Shown here: in pieces, positions 50,716 through 60,232 of the stretch
Numbering within the stretch: the first letter of the stretch is position 1
Layout: each line of letters starts with the position of its first letter
Origin: AP-15 sp963797115
Lineage (GTDB): Bacteria > Pseudomonadota > Alphaproteobacteria > ATCC43930 > CGMCC-115725
Direction: 5' to 3'
NCBI GenBank assembly: GCA_963797115.1
Contig: CAWCOH010000004.1
Span: 1-64,000, forward strand
DNA: 64,000 bases
Notes under the pieces: generated by a model
The model's database searches: none
What the model saw: the letters and a program-made list of their open reading frames with translations, nothing else
Told to the model about the DNA's origin: nothing
Position numbers and translations under genes: made by a program

Positions 50716-53010
50716 CTACTCCGCGGCCGCGCGCAACGGCTCCGCTTCGTCCAACGCTGCCCGCAACCGCGGCGGCGACATCGGCAGATCGCGCAACCGG
50801 ATCCCGGTCGCGTCGGCGATCGCGTTGGCGACCGCCGCCATCGGCGGGATGATCGGCACCTCGCCGCAGCCGCGGGCACCGAACGGATGGCGCGGGTTCG
50901 GCACCTCGATCAGGACGGTGTCGATCATCGGCATGTCCGAGGCGACCGGCACGCGGTAATCGAGGAAGCCCGGATTTTCGAGCCGCCCGTCCTTGTCGTA
51001 GATGTATTCCTCGCTCAACGCCCAGCCAACCCCCTGCGCCACCCCGCCCTGCATCTGCCCCTCGACATAGGAGGGGTGGATCGCGCGGCCGACATCCTGG
51101 ATCGCGGTGTAACGCAGGATCTTGACATGGCCGGTCTCCTTGTCGACCTCGACATCGCAGATATGGGTCGTGAAGCCCGGCGCCTGGCCTTGCGCGTTGA
51201 TCTGTACCTCGGCGCTGATCGGGCCGCCGGTGCGTGCCGCTTTGGCGGCGATTGCGGCCAAGTCGAGCGGCTCGAAGCTACCGGCATTGGCGCCGGCCGG
51301 GAACGCTTTGCCGTCCTTCCACTCGACCGCCTCGGGGCTGATGTCCCAGATGACCGCCGCGCGCTTTTTCAGTTCCTCGACGACCTTTTGTGCGGACTGC
51401 GTTACGGCCATGCCGCCCGCGAAAGTGACGCGGCTGCCGCCGGTCGAGGCGCTGAAGCCGATCGCGGTCGTGTCGCCGACGACCGGACGGACGCGCTCGA
51501 ACGGCACGCCCAGCACCTCGGCCACCATCATCGCCATCGACGCGCGCGAGCCGCCGATGTCGGGATGGCCTTCGGTCACCGTCACCGTGCCGTCCTCGTT
51601 GACATGGCAGGCGGCGCTCGATTCGCCACCGGCATTGTGCCAGTAGCCCGAAGCGATGCCGCGGCCCTGGTTTGGCCCGAGCCGCATTTTGAGGTGCTCG
51701 CCCGCCTTGGCGGCCTCCAAGGTTTTCATATAGCCGATGTTGTTCCAGGTCGGGCCGTGCGTCGCCTTGGTGCCGTCCTTGGCGCCGTTGATCTCGCGCA
51801 TTCTGAGCGGGTCGATGCCGAGCTCGCGACCCAGCTCGTCGACACAGCTTTCTATCGCGAACGAGCCGATCGGCGCCCCGGGTGCGCGGTAGGCGGCCAC
51901 CTTTGGGCGATTGCACAGCACGTCATAGCCGGTGACCACGGCGTTCGGCAGGTCATAGACCGCGAGCCCGCAAATGCAGCCCTGCTGCACCGGCGAGCCT
52001 GAGAATGCGCCCGCCTGATATTTGAGCACGGCTTCCAAGGCGGTGATCCGGCCGTCCCTCTTGGCACCGAGCTTGACCTCGACGACCGCGGCCGAGGTCG
52101 GCCCGGTTCCCCGGAACACCTCCTCGCGGCTCATCACGATCTTGACCGGCCGGCCCGACTTCTTCGACAGCACGTAAGCGACCGGTTCGAGATAGATGAT
52201 CGTCTTACCGCCAAAGCCGCCGCCGATCTCCGCCGGGATAGCGCGAATGCTCGCATTGTCCTCCGCCCCGGCAATCCGCGACGTATACGCGCGGACCATG
52301 AACTGGCCCTGGCTCGAGCTCCAGATCGTGGTTTGCCCGTCAGCCCCAACCGAGACGACGCAGGCATGCGGCTCGATATAGGCCTGGTGCACGGGTTTTG
52401 TCGTGTAGCGCCGCTCGATGACGACCTCGGCTTCGGCGAACCCGGCCTCGACATCGCCCTTGGCAAAGCGAACCATCTTGGAGACGTTCGAGGGCTTAGT
52501 CGGCCTGGGTTCGACGCCCGCGGTAAAGATGTCGTCGTGCAAGACCGGCGCATCCGCCGCCATCGCCGCCTCGACATCCATGACATGCGGCAATACCTCG
52601 TACTCGACCTCGATCAGCTCGAGCGCCTGCTCGGCGATCGCCGGCGAGGTCGCCGCGACAGCGGCGACCGCATGACCTTCGTACAGCACCTTGCCCTTGG
52701 CCATACAGTTGCGCGACAGGTCCCAGAGATTATGCGGCATGGCGCCGATAGTCCGCTTATCCGGCGGAATGTCCGGAAAATCGGCCCGCGTCGTGACCGC
52801 TTTGACCCCGGGCAAGGCCATCGCCTTGTCCGTGTTGATCGAAACGATCCGGGCATGCGCGTGCGGGCTGCGCTTGATCTTGCCCCACAACATGCCGGGC
52901 ATTTTCATGTCGGCGCCAAAATTGGCACGACCGGTGACCTTGTCGACCCCGTCGGGCCGAATGGGCCGGGTGCCGACGACCTTCAACAAATCTTTATCGA
53001 GATAGCTCAT
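50716..53010 (-). CDS. Xanthine dehydrogenase family molybdopterin-binding large subunit (copy 2)
   Basis: A 764-aa paralogue of the downstream gene, with the same motifs: GKIKRSPHAHARIVSINTDK, IPAEIGGGFGGKTIIYLEPV, PKVAAYRAPGAPIGSFAIES, and the catalytic Glu in GARGCGEVPIIPPMAAVANA. It overlaps the small-subunit gene by four bases and is the first large subunit of the operon. Differences between the two copies fall in the substrate-facing half, so they may accept different substrates or be redundant after duplication. Confidence 0.9.
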   Translation of the reverse strand: MSYLDKDLLKVVGTRPIRPDGVDKVTGRANFGADMKMPGMLWGKIKRSPHAHARIVSINTDKAMALPGVKAVTTRADFPDIPPDKRTIGAMPHNLWDLSRNCMAKGKVLYEGHAVAAVAATSPAIAEQALELIEVEYEVLPHVMDVEAAMAADAPVLHDDIFTAGVEPRPTKPSNVSKMVRFAKGDVEAGFAEAEVVIERRYTTKPVHQAYIEPHACVVSVGADGQTTIWSSSQGQFMVRAYTSRIAGAEDNASIRAIPAEIGGGFGGKTIIYLEPVAYVLSKKSGRPVKIVMSREEVFRGTGPTSAAVVEVKLGAKRDGRITALEAVLKYQAGAFSGSPVQQGCICGLAVYDLPNAVVTGYDVLCNRPKVAAYRAPGAPIGSFAIESCVDELGRELGIDPLRMREINGAKDGTKATHGPTWNNIGYMKTLEAAKAGEHLKMRLGPNQGRGIASGYWHNAGGESSAACHVNEDGTVTVTEGHPDIGGSRASMAMMVAEVLGVPFERVRPVVGDTTAIGFSASTGGSRVTFAGGMAVTQSAQKVVEELKKRAAVIWDISPEAVEWKDGKAFPAGANAGSFEPLDLAAIAAKAARTGGPISAEVQINAQGQAPGFTTHICDVEVDKETGHVKILRYTAIQDVGRAIHPSYVEGQMQGGVAQGVGWALSEEYIYDKDGRLENPGFLDYRVPVASDMPMIDTVLIEVPNPRHPFGARGCGEVPIIPPMAAVANAIADATGIRLRDLPMSPPRLRAALDEAEPLRAAAE

Positions 53011-53492
53011 CGCGTTGCCTCCGCCCGCATTACCGCAGCGGCGTCGAGCACCGCACGGATGATCTTGTCATAGCCCGTGCAGCGGCAAAGATTGCCGGCA
53101 AGCCAATAGCGGGTCTCTTCCTCGGTCGGGTTCAGGTTCTCGTCGAGCAATGCCTTCGCCGCGACGATGAACCCCGGCGTGCAGAAGCCGCATTGCAGGG
53201 CCGCGTGCTCCAGGAATTTTTGCTGCACCGGGTGCAATTTATCGCCTTGGGCGATGCCCTCGACCGTCGTGATCTTGCGGCCTTCGGCTTCGGGCCCGAG
53301 CATCAAGCACGAACAGACGATCTGGCCGTCGGCAATGACCGTGCAGGCGCCGCAATCGCCCGAGCTGCAGCCTTCCTTGCTGCCCGTCAGGTTCAGCTCG
53401 TCGCGCAGCACGTCGAGCAGGGTCTGCTGCGGCTCGCAGAGGAACTCGACGGGCTCGCCGTTGATGGTGGTCGATACGTGGGTTTTGGCCAT
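53007..53492 (-). CDS. (2Fe-2S)-binding small subunit of a molybdenum hydroxylase
   Basis: A 161-aa iron-sulfur protein. The plant-type ferredoxin cluster is in GSKEGCSSGDCGACTVIADG with the last Cys in CSCLMLG, and the second cluster in HAALQCGFCTPGFIVAAKAL and WLAGNLCRCTGYDKIIRAVL. It passes electrons from the molybdenum site to FAD. The gene order medium, small, large (reading down the minus strand) matches CoxMSL-type operons. It starts at the ATG at 53492. Confidence 0.92.
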   Translation of the reverse strand: MAKTHVSTTINGEPVEFLCEPQQTLLDVLRDELNLTGSKEGCSSGDCGACTVIADGQIVCSCLMLGPEAEGRKITTVEGIAQGDKLHPVQQKFLEHAALQCGFCTPGFIVAAKALLDENLNPTEEETRYWLAGNLCRCTGYDKIIRAVLDAAAVMRAEATR

Positions 53493-53501
53493 TTGGGTCT
53501 C

Positions 53502-54371
53502 CTAGCGCTTGGCGGCGCGTTCAAAGGCGATGGCGGCTGCGCGGCGTGCCAGGACGCCGGCGACCTTTATGCGGTATTCGATCGTGCCGCGCTTGTCGTT
53601 GATCGGCTTGCAGGCGCGACCGGCGGCGGCATCGAGCTTGGCGAGAGTGTCATCGTCGAGCTTGTGCCCGACCAACGCGGCGCCCGCCTCCTCCGCGACG
53701 ACCTGCGTGGGCGCCACCGCGCCGAGCACGACACGGGCATCGGTACAAGTGCCACTCCCGTCGAGCGTGACGTTAACGCCGCAGCCCACGACGGCGATGT
53801 CCATCTCGGTGCGCGGGATGAAGCGCAGATAGGCATCCGACTGATGCGGCTTGGGCTTGGGAACATGAAACTCGATGATGAACTCGCCCTTCGCGAGCGA
53901 CGTCTGCCCCGGCCCGGTCACGATCGCTTCGACCGGAGCCTCGCGTCTGCCGCCGGGACCGGCGATGACCGCGGTAGCTCGCGCGGCGATCAGCGCCGGT
54001 ACGCTATCGGCCGCCGGCGAGGCGTTGCACAGATTGCCCGCGAAGGACGCCCGTCCCTGGATCTGCTCCGAGCCGATCAGATCCATGCCTTCGACGATCC
54101 CCGGCCAGGCGCGGGTCAGCGCTTCGTTTTCATAGATCATGGTCCCAGGGGTGGAAGCGCCGATGACAAAGTGGTCGCTTTCCTCGCGGATCCCGATAAG
54201 TCCCGGGATTTTCTTGGTATCGATGATCAACTCCGGCCGCATTCGGCCCGACCGCAGCTGCACCAGCAGATCGGTTCCGCCGGCCAGCACCTTGGCCGTG
54301 CCGGGGGCGCCGGCCAGGATCTTGACGGCCTCGTCGACGCTCGTTGGTGCGGCAAAGCTCAGACTGGGCAT
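53502..54371 (-). CDS. FAD-binding medium subunit of a molybdenum hydroxylase
   Basis: A 289-aa FAD-binding subunit of the CoxM type. KVLAGGTDLLVQLRSGRMRP binds the FAD diphosphate, and GRASFAGNLCNASPAADSVP is the second FAD motif. It is the first gene of the operon and probably carries its promoter upstream of 54371. It takes electrons from the Fe-S subunit and passes them to an acceptor. The length is normal. Confidence 0.9.
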   Translation of the reverse strand: MPSLSFAAPTSVDEAVKILAGAPGTAKVLAGGTDLLVQLRSGRMRPELIIDTKKIPGLIGIREESDHFVIGASTPGTMIYENEALTRAWPGIVEGMDLIGSEQIQGRASFAGNLCNASPAADSVPALIAARATAVIAGPGGRREAPVEAIVTGPGQTSLAKGEFIIEFHVPKPKPHQSDAYLRFIPRTEMDIAVVGCGVNVTLDGSGTCTDARVVLGAVAPTQVVAEEAGAALVGHKLDDDTLAKLDAAAGRACKPINDKRGTIEYRIKVAGVLARRAAAIAFERAAKR

Positions 54372-54554
54372 GTTCGCTCCTGAAATCGCATAAGCAAATT
54401 GTGGCGACCGACCGAAATGTCGGCGCCGCGCTGCCTTGGCTTACACTACCATCCCCTGCGGCGTGAAGAACTATGTTCGAATGCCTTTACCTTCCCCGAC
54501 GCTGCCACCGACGACTCGCGGAATCCGGGGCGGACAATTGCGGAGACAACTGTC

Positions 54555-55478
54555 ATGTTGGACTATAGCGCATCGCGCCCCGAGGATTGGCCGAACCTGC
54601 CGGCGACGGCCTGGGAAGAAACCCGCGCCACGCTCCACATGTGGACGCAGATCATCGGCAAGATCCGCCTGGCGCAGGCGCCGATGATCAATCACTGGTG
54701 GCAGGTGCCGCTCTACCTCACCAGCCGCGGTCTCACGACATCGCCGATCCCCCATGGCGCGCGCACTTTTCAGATCGACCTCGACTTTATCGAGCACGGC
54801 CTGCTGATCAGCGTCGATGACGGCAGACGCGAGGCGTTTGCCCTGCGACCTCGCTCGGTCGCCGACTTTCACGCCGAGCTGACGGGGCGAATGCGCTCGC
54901 TCGGTCTCGCGGTTTGGATCTGGACCCTGCCGTGCGAAGTCGAGCATCCGATCCGCTTCGAGGATGACGATCAGCATGCCGGCTACGACCCGGACTTCGC
55001 CCATCGTTTCTGGCGCGTTCTGGTCCAGACAGACCGCGTCCTTACTTTTTTCCGTGGGCGCTTTCTCGGCAAGGTGAGCCCGGTCCATTTCTTCTGGGGC
55101 AGCTTCGATCTGGCGGTGACCCGCTTTTCGGGCCGCCCAGCGCCGCCGCACCCGGGTGCTCCCAATGTCGCGGATAAGGTGACGCGCGAGGCTTATTCGC
55201 ACGAGGTCAGCAGCGCCGGCTTCTGGCCCGGCATCGCCGGCCTGTCGGACCCGGTCTTCTATGCTTACGCCTATCCAGAACCGGCCGGGTTTGCGCAAGC
55301 TGCCGTCGCTCCTGCAGCGGCCTCGTACAACACCGCCTTCGGCGAGTTTCTGCTGCCCTATGAGGCTGTCAGACAAGCCGCTACGCCGGACGGCCTCCTC
55401 CTTGAATTTCTGCAAAACACCTATGAGGCAGCGGCCGATCTCGGAGGATGGGCTCGTGCCGAGCTGGAGCGCGCCTGA
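54555..55478 (+). CDS. DUF5996 family protein
   Basis: A ~307-aa protein: WPNLPATAWEETRATLHMWT near the start, then INHWWQVPLYLTSRGLTTSP, VSPVHFFWGSFDLAVTRFSG and PVFYAYAYPEPAGF. These match DUF5996, whose function is unknown. The ATG at 54555 is chosen (MLDYSASRPEDWPNLP), since the frame runs open further upstream only through the promoter region. It overlaps the thioesterase gene (TGATG), so the two are translationally coupled. Confidence 0.8.
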   Translation: MLDYSASRPEDWPNLPATAWEETRATLHMWTQIIGKIRLAQAPMINHWWQVPLYLTSRGLTTSPIPHGARTFQIDLDFIEHGLLISVDDGRREAFALRPRSVADFHAELTGRMRSLGLAVWIWTLPCEVEHPIRFEDDDQHAGYDPDFAHRFWRVLVQTDRVLTFFRGRFLGKVSPVHFFWGSFDLAVTRFSGRPAPPHPGAPNVADKVTREAYSHEVSSAGFWPGIAGLSDPVFYAYAYPEPAGFAQAAVAPAAASYNTAFGEFLLPYEAVRQAATPDGLLLEFLQNTYEAAADLGGWARAELERA

Positions 55479-56326
55479 TGGATGGATGGACCGAGACTTG
55501 GCGCGGCATCGTCGCACCCTGGGAATGCGACATCACCGAGCATTTCACGATCGCCTATTACTTCGATCGCCTGGCGGATGCGGCGGCGACGACGGCCGAG
55601 AGCCTGGGCTTGGACGGAGCACCGCTATCTCCGGGACGCCGCTTCGACGTCCGGTTTGTCCGCGAGCTGCGCGCCGGCGCCAGCTTTCATATCCTCAGCG
55701 CTCCGCTAGCCCTCGTCGATGGGGCTCTCCGACTCGGTCATCAGTTCATCGATTCCGCGGATGGTGAAGTCACGACCTGGGTACAGGAGACCCGCGATAT
55801 TGCCGCAGCCTCGTTCGCGCCCGCGACCCGCGATGCCATCAGCCGTCGATTGGCGCCCTGGCCCGGTCCCACCGTCGAACCTCGCCCGGAGCCGAGCGCG
55901 ACCGAAGGATTCGTTCCAACCGCTCGCGACCGCGTCAAGCCGGCCGATCTCGACGCCGACGGAAATTTCGCCCTCGCGGCGTTTGTCCACCGCTTCACCG
56001 CCGGCTGCGTGCAGGCGCTGGCGGCGATCGGCGCCACGGCAGGCTACATGCATGCCGAGCGCAGAGGCTTTTCGACCTTTGAGCTCGCGCTGCAGGTGTC
56101 GGCGCTGCCCCGACTGGGCCATGCGGTCCTTGTCGACACTGCCATCGTCCATCTCGGCAATTCGTCGATCCGCTTCATACACCGCATGCGCGATCCGACA
56201 GACGGCAGCGAATTCGCCCGCCTCGGGCAATTCGGCGTCCAGCTCGACCTCGACGCGCGTCGCCCGGAGGCACTGCCGGAGGCGCTCCGGGCCGCCGCAA
56301 GACGGCTCTTGATCTCGGCCGCATAG
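55478..56326 (+). CDS. Hotdog-fold acyl-CoA thioesterase-like protein
   Basis: A ~282-aa protein with two hotdog-like halves. The first begins IVAPWECDITEHFTIAYYFD, where the Asp of WECD is the catalytic-type residue of 4-hydroxybenzoyl-CoA thioesterases. The second has LDADGNFALAAFVHRFTAGC and HAERRGFSTFELALQVSALP. It would cleave an acyl-CoA thioester. It is coupled to the DUF5996 gene and converges on an acyl-CoA synthetase gene, which suggests a shared acyl-CoA route. The ATG at 55478 overlaps the previous stop. Confidence 0.75.
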   Translation: MDGWTETWRGIVAPWECDITEHFTIAYYFDRLADAAATTAESLGLDGAPLSPGRRFDVRFVRELRAGASFHILSAPLALVDGALRLGHQFIDSADGEVTTWVQETRDIAAASFAPATRDAISRRLAPWPGPTVEPRPEPSATEGFVPTARDRVKPADLDADGNFALAAFVHRFTAGCVQALAAIGATAGYMHAERRGFSTFELALQVSALPRLGHAVLVDTAIVHLGNSSIRFIHRMRDPTDGSEFARLGQFGVQLDLDARRPEALPEALRAAARRLLISAA

Positions 56327-56327
56327 G

Positions 56328-58010
56328 CTAGCCGAGCTCGGGGAAGTCCTCTTCCCAGAACTCGCCGGCAACACGGCTGCCTGCGGTGCGGCGGGCGGCT
56401 TCAACGGCGCGCAATTCGACGCGGCGGATCTTGCCTGAAATGGTCTTCGGCAGCTCGGTGAACTCCAGGCGGCGGACCCGTTTATAGGGTGCCAAATGCT
56501 CGCGGATGTGCCGGAAAATCGACAGTGCGGTGTCGCGGTCCGGCCGCTGGCCGGCAGCCAATGCGACGAAGGCCTTGGGAACGGCGAGGCGCACCGGGTG
56601 GGGCGACGGAACGATCGCGGCTTCGGCCACCGCCGGGTGCTCGATCAGCACGCTCTCCAGCTCGAACGGGCTGATGCGGTAGTCGGAGGCTTTGAACACA
56701 TCGTCGGCGCGGCCGACATAGGTGAAATACCCGTCGGTGTCGCACATCGCGACATCCCCGGTGCGATAAGCCTCGCCGCCGAGCGGCACCATCGCGCCGT
56801 CGTCGCCCTGATAGCCTTGCATCAGCCCGAGCGGCGCCGGACCGAGCACGAGGCAAACCTCCGCCTCTTGCTGCTCGGCACCGTCGGCGTCGAGGAGCGT
56901 CACCCGGTAACCGGGCGCCGGGCGGCCCATCGCGCCCGGCTTGACCGCTTGGCCCGGCATGTTGCCGATCTGCAATGTCGTCTCGGTCTGGCCATAGCCG
57001 TCGCGGACCGTCAGACCCCAGGCACGCCTGACCTGCTCGATGACCTCGGGATTGAGCGGCTCGCCGGCGCCGACGACCTCGCGGAGGCCGACCTTCCACG
57101 ACCTGAGATCCTCCTGGATCAGCATGCGCCAGACCGTCGGCGGGGCGCAGAAGCTGGTGACGGTGTACCCCGCGATCGCGTCGAGCAGTCCCTTGGCGTT
57201 GAACCGCGGCTGGTTCAGCATGAACACCGTCGCCCCGGCGTTCCACGGCGCAAAAAAGCAGCTATAGGCGTGCTTCGCCCAGCCGGGCGACGAGATGTTA
57301 AGGTGGATGTCACCGGGCTGCACACCGAGCCAATACATCGTCGCCAGATGCCCGACCGGATAGCTCTGGTGGCTGTGCAGCACGAGCTTGGGCTTGGCGG
57401 TCGTGCCGGAAGTGAAATAGAGCAGCAGCGGGTCGCTCGCCCTCGTCGCGCCATCGGGCGTGAATCGCGGAGAAGCGTCATAGGCCGCCTCCCAGCGCTG
57501 CCAGCCAGGAGCCGACCCGCCGACCGCAATACGCGTGTAGTCGCCCGAGATATCGGCGAATTTGGCGGCATTATCGGCGCCGGTGACGACATGGCGGATC
57601 CGGCCACGATCGAAGCGGTCGAGGAGGTCGTCGCGGTTCAACAGGGTCGTTGCCGGAATGATGACCGCGCCGAGCTTCATCGCCCCGAGCATGCACTCCC
57701 ATAATGGCGCGACATTGCCGAGCATCAGCAGCAGGCGGTCGCCGCGGCGCACGCCAAGGGTGCGCAGCCAATTGGCGACCCGGTCCGATCGCTCGGCAAA
57801 TTCGGCGAAAGTCAGCTTGGTCTCGCCGCCGCCTTCATCGACGAGCCACAAGCCCGGCCGATCGTTGCCGCGCGCCATCGGGTCGAAATAGTCGAGCGCC
57901 CAGTTGAACCGGTCGAGCACCGGCCAACGAAAATCACGATAGGCGGTCTCGTAATCCTCGCGATGGGCGAGCAGGAAATCCCGCGCCTCAAGAAAAGCCG
58001 CCGCCGACAT
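56328..58010 (-). CDS. AMP-binding acyl-CoA synthetase (MACS/benzoate-CoA ligase-like)
   Basis: A ~560-aa ANL-family ligase. The P-loop-like A3 motif is LYFTSGTTAKPKLVLHSH, A5 is VRDGYGQTETTLQIGNM, A7/A8 is YRTGDVAMCDTDGYFTYVGR with ADDVFKASDYRISPFELES, and the C-terminal Lys is in ELPKTISGKIRRVELR. It would activate a carboxylic acid to its CoA ester through an acyl-AMP. The RITPFEVE-type hinge region is normal. The ATG at 58010 (MSAAAFLEARDFLLAH) is preferred to the frame from 58052. The substrate could be a medium-chain or aromatic acid. Confidence 0.9.
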   Translation of the reverse strand: MSAAAFLEARDFLLAHREDYETAYRDFRWPVLDRFNWALDYFDPMARGNDRPGLWLVDEGGGETKLTFAEFAERSDRVANWLRTLGVRRGDRLLLMLGNVAPLWECMLGAMKLGAVIIPATTLLNRDDLLDRFDRGRIRHVVTGADNAAKFADISGDYTRIAVGGSAPGWQRWEAAYDASPRFTPDGATRASDPLLLYFTSGTTAKPKLVLHSHQSYPVGHLATMYWLGVQPGDIHLNISSPGWAKHAYSCFFAPWNAGATVFMLNQPRFNAKGLLDAIAGYTVTSFCAPPTVWRMLIQEDLRSWKVGLREVVGAGEPLNPEVIEQVRRAWGLTVRDGYGQTETTLQIGNMPGQAVKPGAMGRPAPGYRVTLLDADGAEQQEAEVCLVLGPAPLGLMQGYQGDDGAMVPLGGEAYRTGDVAMCDTDGYFTYVGRADDVFKASDYRISPFELESVLIEHPAVAEAAIVPSPHPVRLAVPKAFVALAAGQRPDRDTALSIFRHIREHLAPYKRVRRLEFTELPKTISGKIRRVELRAVEAARRTAGSRVAGEFWEEDFPELG

Positions 58011-58132
58011 GTCCGCTCCTCCCGAAGGTTCGACCGCGGAATCATAGCGCAAGCCAGCCCTGCTCGCCCGGTCTATCGCGCGAGATCGGATGGGTGCATG
58101 CTGGGACGTAGTGCCAGCGGAGGAATTGGGCC

Positions 58133-59849
58133 ATGCACGACATCCTCATTCGCGGTGGGACCATCGTCGATGGCACCGGTGCCGCAGCGTTCGCCGGCGA
58201 TGTCGCCATCGATGGCGAGCGCCTCGCCGCGGTCGGCGGTAAAGCCGGGGCGGCTCGGCGGGTGATCGATGCCGACGGCCTGCTGGTGACGCCGGGCTGG
58301 GTCGACGTGCACACCCATTACGACGGGCAGGCGACCTGGGACCCGATCCTCGCACCCTCCTCCTGGCACGGGGTCACGACCATTCTGTTCGGCAATTGCG
58401 GCGTCGGCTTCGCGCCGGTGCGGCCCCATCATCGCGACGCGCTGATCGACCTGATGGAGGGGGTCGAGGACATTCCGGGCCCGGTGCTGGCCGAAGGCCT
58501 GAAATGGGACTGGCAGAGCTTTCCCGATTTCCTCGAGGCGCTCGAACAGATGCCGCGGGCGATCGACGTCGCCGCACAGGTCCCGCACCACCCGCTGCGC
58601 GTCTATGTGATGGGCGACCGGGCGATCCGCCGCGAGCCGGCGACTGCCGACGACATCGCCGAGATGCGCCGGCTGACCGAGGAGGCGGTGCGCGCCGGTG
58701 CCTTCGGCTTTACCACCTCGCGGACCAATGCGCACAAGACGACGTCGGGCGAGATGGTGCCCGGTCGTTTTGCCGAGATCGACGAGCTGACCGGGATCGG
58801 CCGAGGTTTGGGTGCCGCTGGCGCCGGCACCTTTGGCATGAACAGCGATTTCGAGGACGAGACCGCTGAGTTCGCGTGGATTACCCAGCTCGGCAAGGAA
58901 ATCGCCCGGCCTATCTGGTTCCTGCTGACCGACCGGCCGACAGACCCGCCGCGCTGGCCGCCGCATCATGGCCGGCGTCCACACCGCGCGCGCTGCGGGT
59001 GCTTCGGTCACCGCGCAGGTGGCGGGGCGTCCCGTCGGCGTGATCCTCGGGGTTGCGACCTCGCTCAATCCGTTCGCGGTCCGCGAGCGCTACAAAGCTC
59101 TGGAGAGCCTGCCGCTCGCTGAGCGTCTCGTGCAGTTGCGCGACCCGGCGGTGCGCCGCGCCATTCTCGATGACCGGCCGTCGCCCGCATTGTTGGCCCG
59201 CTTCGGGCCGCTCGTTCAATTGGCGACCGAGCGCTGGGACCGAATGTACGTGATGGGCGATCCGCCCGATTACGAGCCGCGCCCCGCGACCAGCGTCGCC
59301 GGCATCGCGGTACGCCAAGGTCGCGCGCCAGACGAGGTCGCCTATGATTACCTGGCCGCGGACGCCGGCAATTTCCTGTTTTTCCCGGTAACCGGCTACG
59401 CCCGCGACGACCACGAGCCGATCCGCGAGATGCTGACGGATTCCGGGACCTTGCTCGGGCTCGGCGACGGTGGCGCGCATGTCGCGATGATCGTCGATGC
59501 GAGCGCGCCGACTTACATGCTGACCCATTGGGCGCGCGACCGGAAGCGCGGGCCGGGCCTGCCGCTCGAATACATGGTCAAGCGTCAGACCAGCGAGACC
59601 GCCGATTTCTTCGGCTTCCACGATCGTGGCCGGCTCTTGCCCGGCCAGCGTGCCGACCTCAACCTGATCGACTTCGACCGCCTGCGCCTCCACACGCCCG
59701 AGGTAGTCAACGACCTACCCGCCGGCGGCAGGCGCCTCGTGCAGCGGGCCGAGGGCTACGCGGCGACCCTGGTCGCCGGCACCCCGGTCTTCGACCGCGG
59801 CGAGCACACCGGCGCCAAGCCCGGCCGCCTCGTCCGCCGCGGGCGCTAA
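58133..59849 (+). pseudogene. N-acyl-D-amino-acid deacylase (amidohydrolase_3), frameshifted
   Basis: The N-terminal frame (ATG 58133) begins MHDILIRGGTIVDGTGAAAF and has the metal motif PGWVDVHTHYDGQATWDP, then FGNCGVGFAPVRP. Near 58950 the sequence gains one base: the frame ends in Pro/Arg-rich nonsense while another frame continues RIIMAGVHTARAAGASVTAQ-like sequence and ends properly at 59849 with DLNLIDFDRL and GEHTGAKPGRLVRRGR. Joined, it is a full-length D-aminoacylase-type enzyme of ~570 aa. A sequencing error is possible because the break lies in a run of CCG repeats. Confidence 0.85.
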
Positions 59850-60232
59850 CGCCCTGCTCCAGTCACTTTCCGAGCGCGGTCCCGTAAGCGTCCGCGAACC
59901 CCGCATAGCAAGGGCTTGGGGATAGGCACTGTCATCAGAAATTTCGGGGCTGCTCGACACGGCATTGACGGGAACGTATCACGAACGTTAGAATGTGCGG
60001 ATCCGTCCCAAAGCTGTACGACTGGAACATCGCCTTATGCCGGAAATCGTTGCCGATCCCGTTTGCCGTCCTGCTTCCTCCTGCTTTCCGGAAGAGGAAT
60101 CCAGTGATCTCAATCACTTGCTCCTGATCCCTTGCCTCGCGCGCGCGACGCGCGGGCGCCGAGGGGTTAGCGATCGGCGCGCCGATACACCCTGCCGTAG
60201 CCGCCCGATCTCCGACAACACCCCCTGCCGTA
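59850..60232. other. Region with no supported gene (~380 bp)
   Basis: It contains no open frame with recognisable motifs. The promoter of the peptidase gene should be in its right part. Confidence 0.35.

Noticed and set aside
54399..54554. Longer N-terminus for the DUF5996 protein
   Set aside because: The extra ~52 residues have no family similarity and lie in what should be the divergent promoter region.
56496..57704. A 402-aa plus-strand open frame antisense to the acyl-CoA synthetase
   Set aside because: It has no recognisable domain and overlaps a gene with all ANL motifs.
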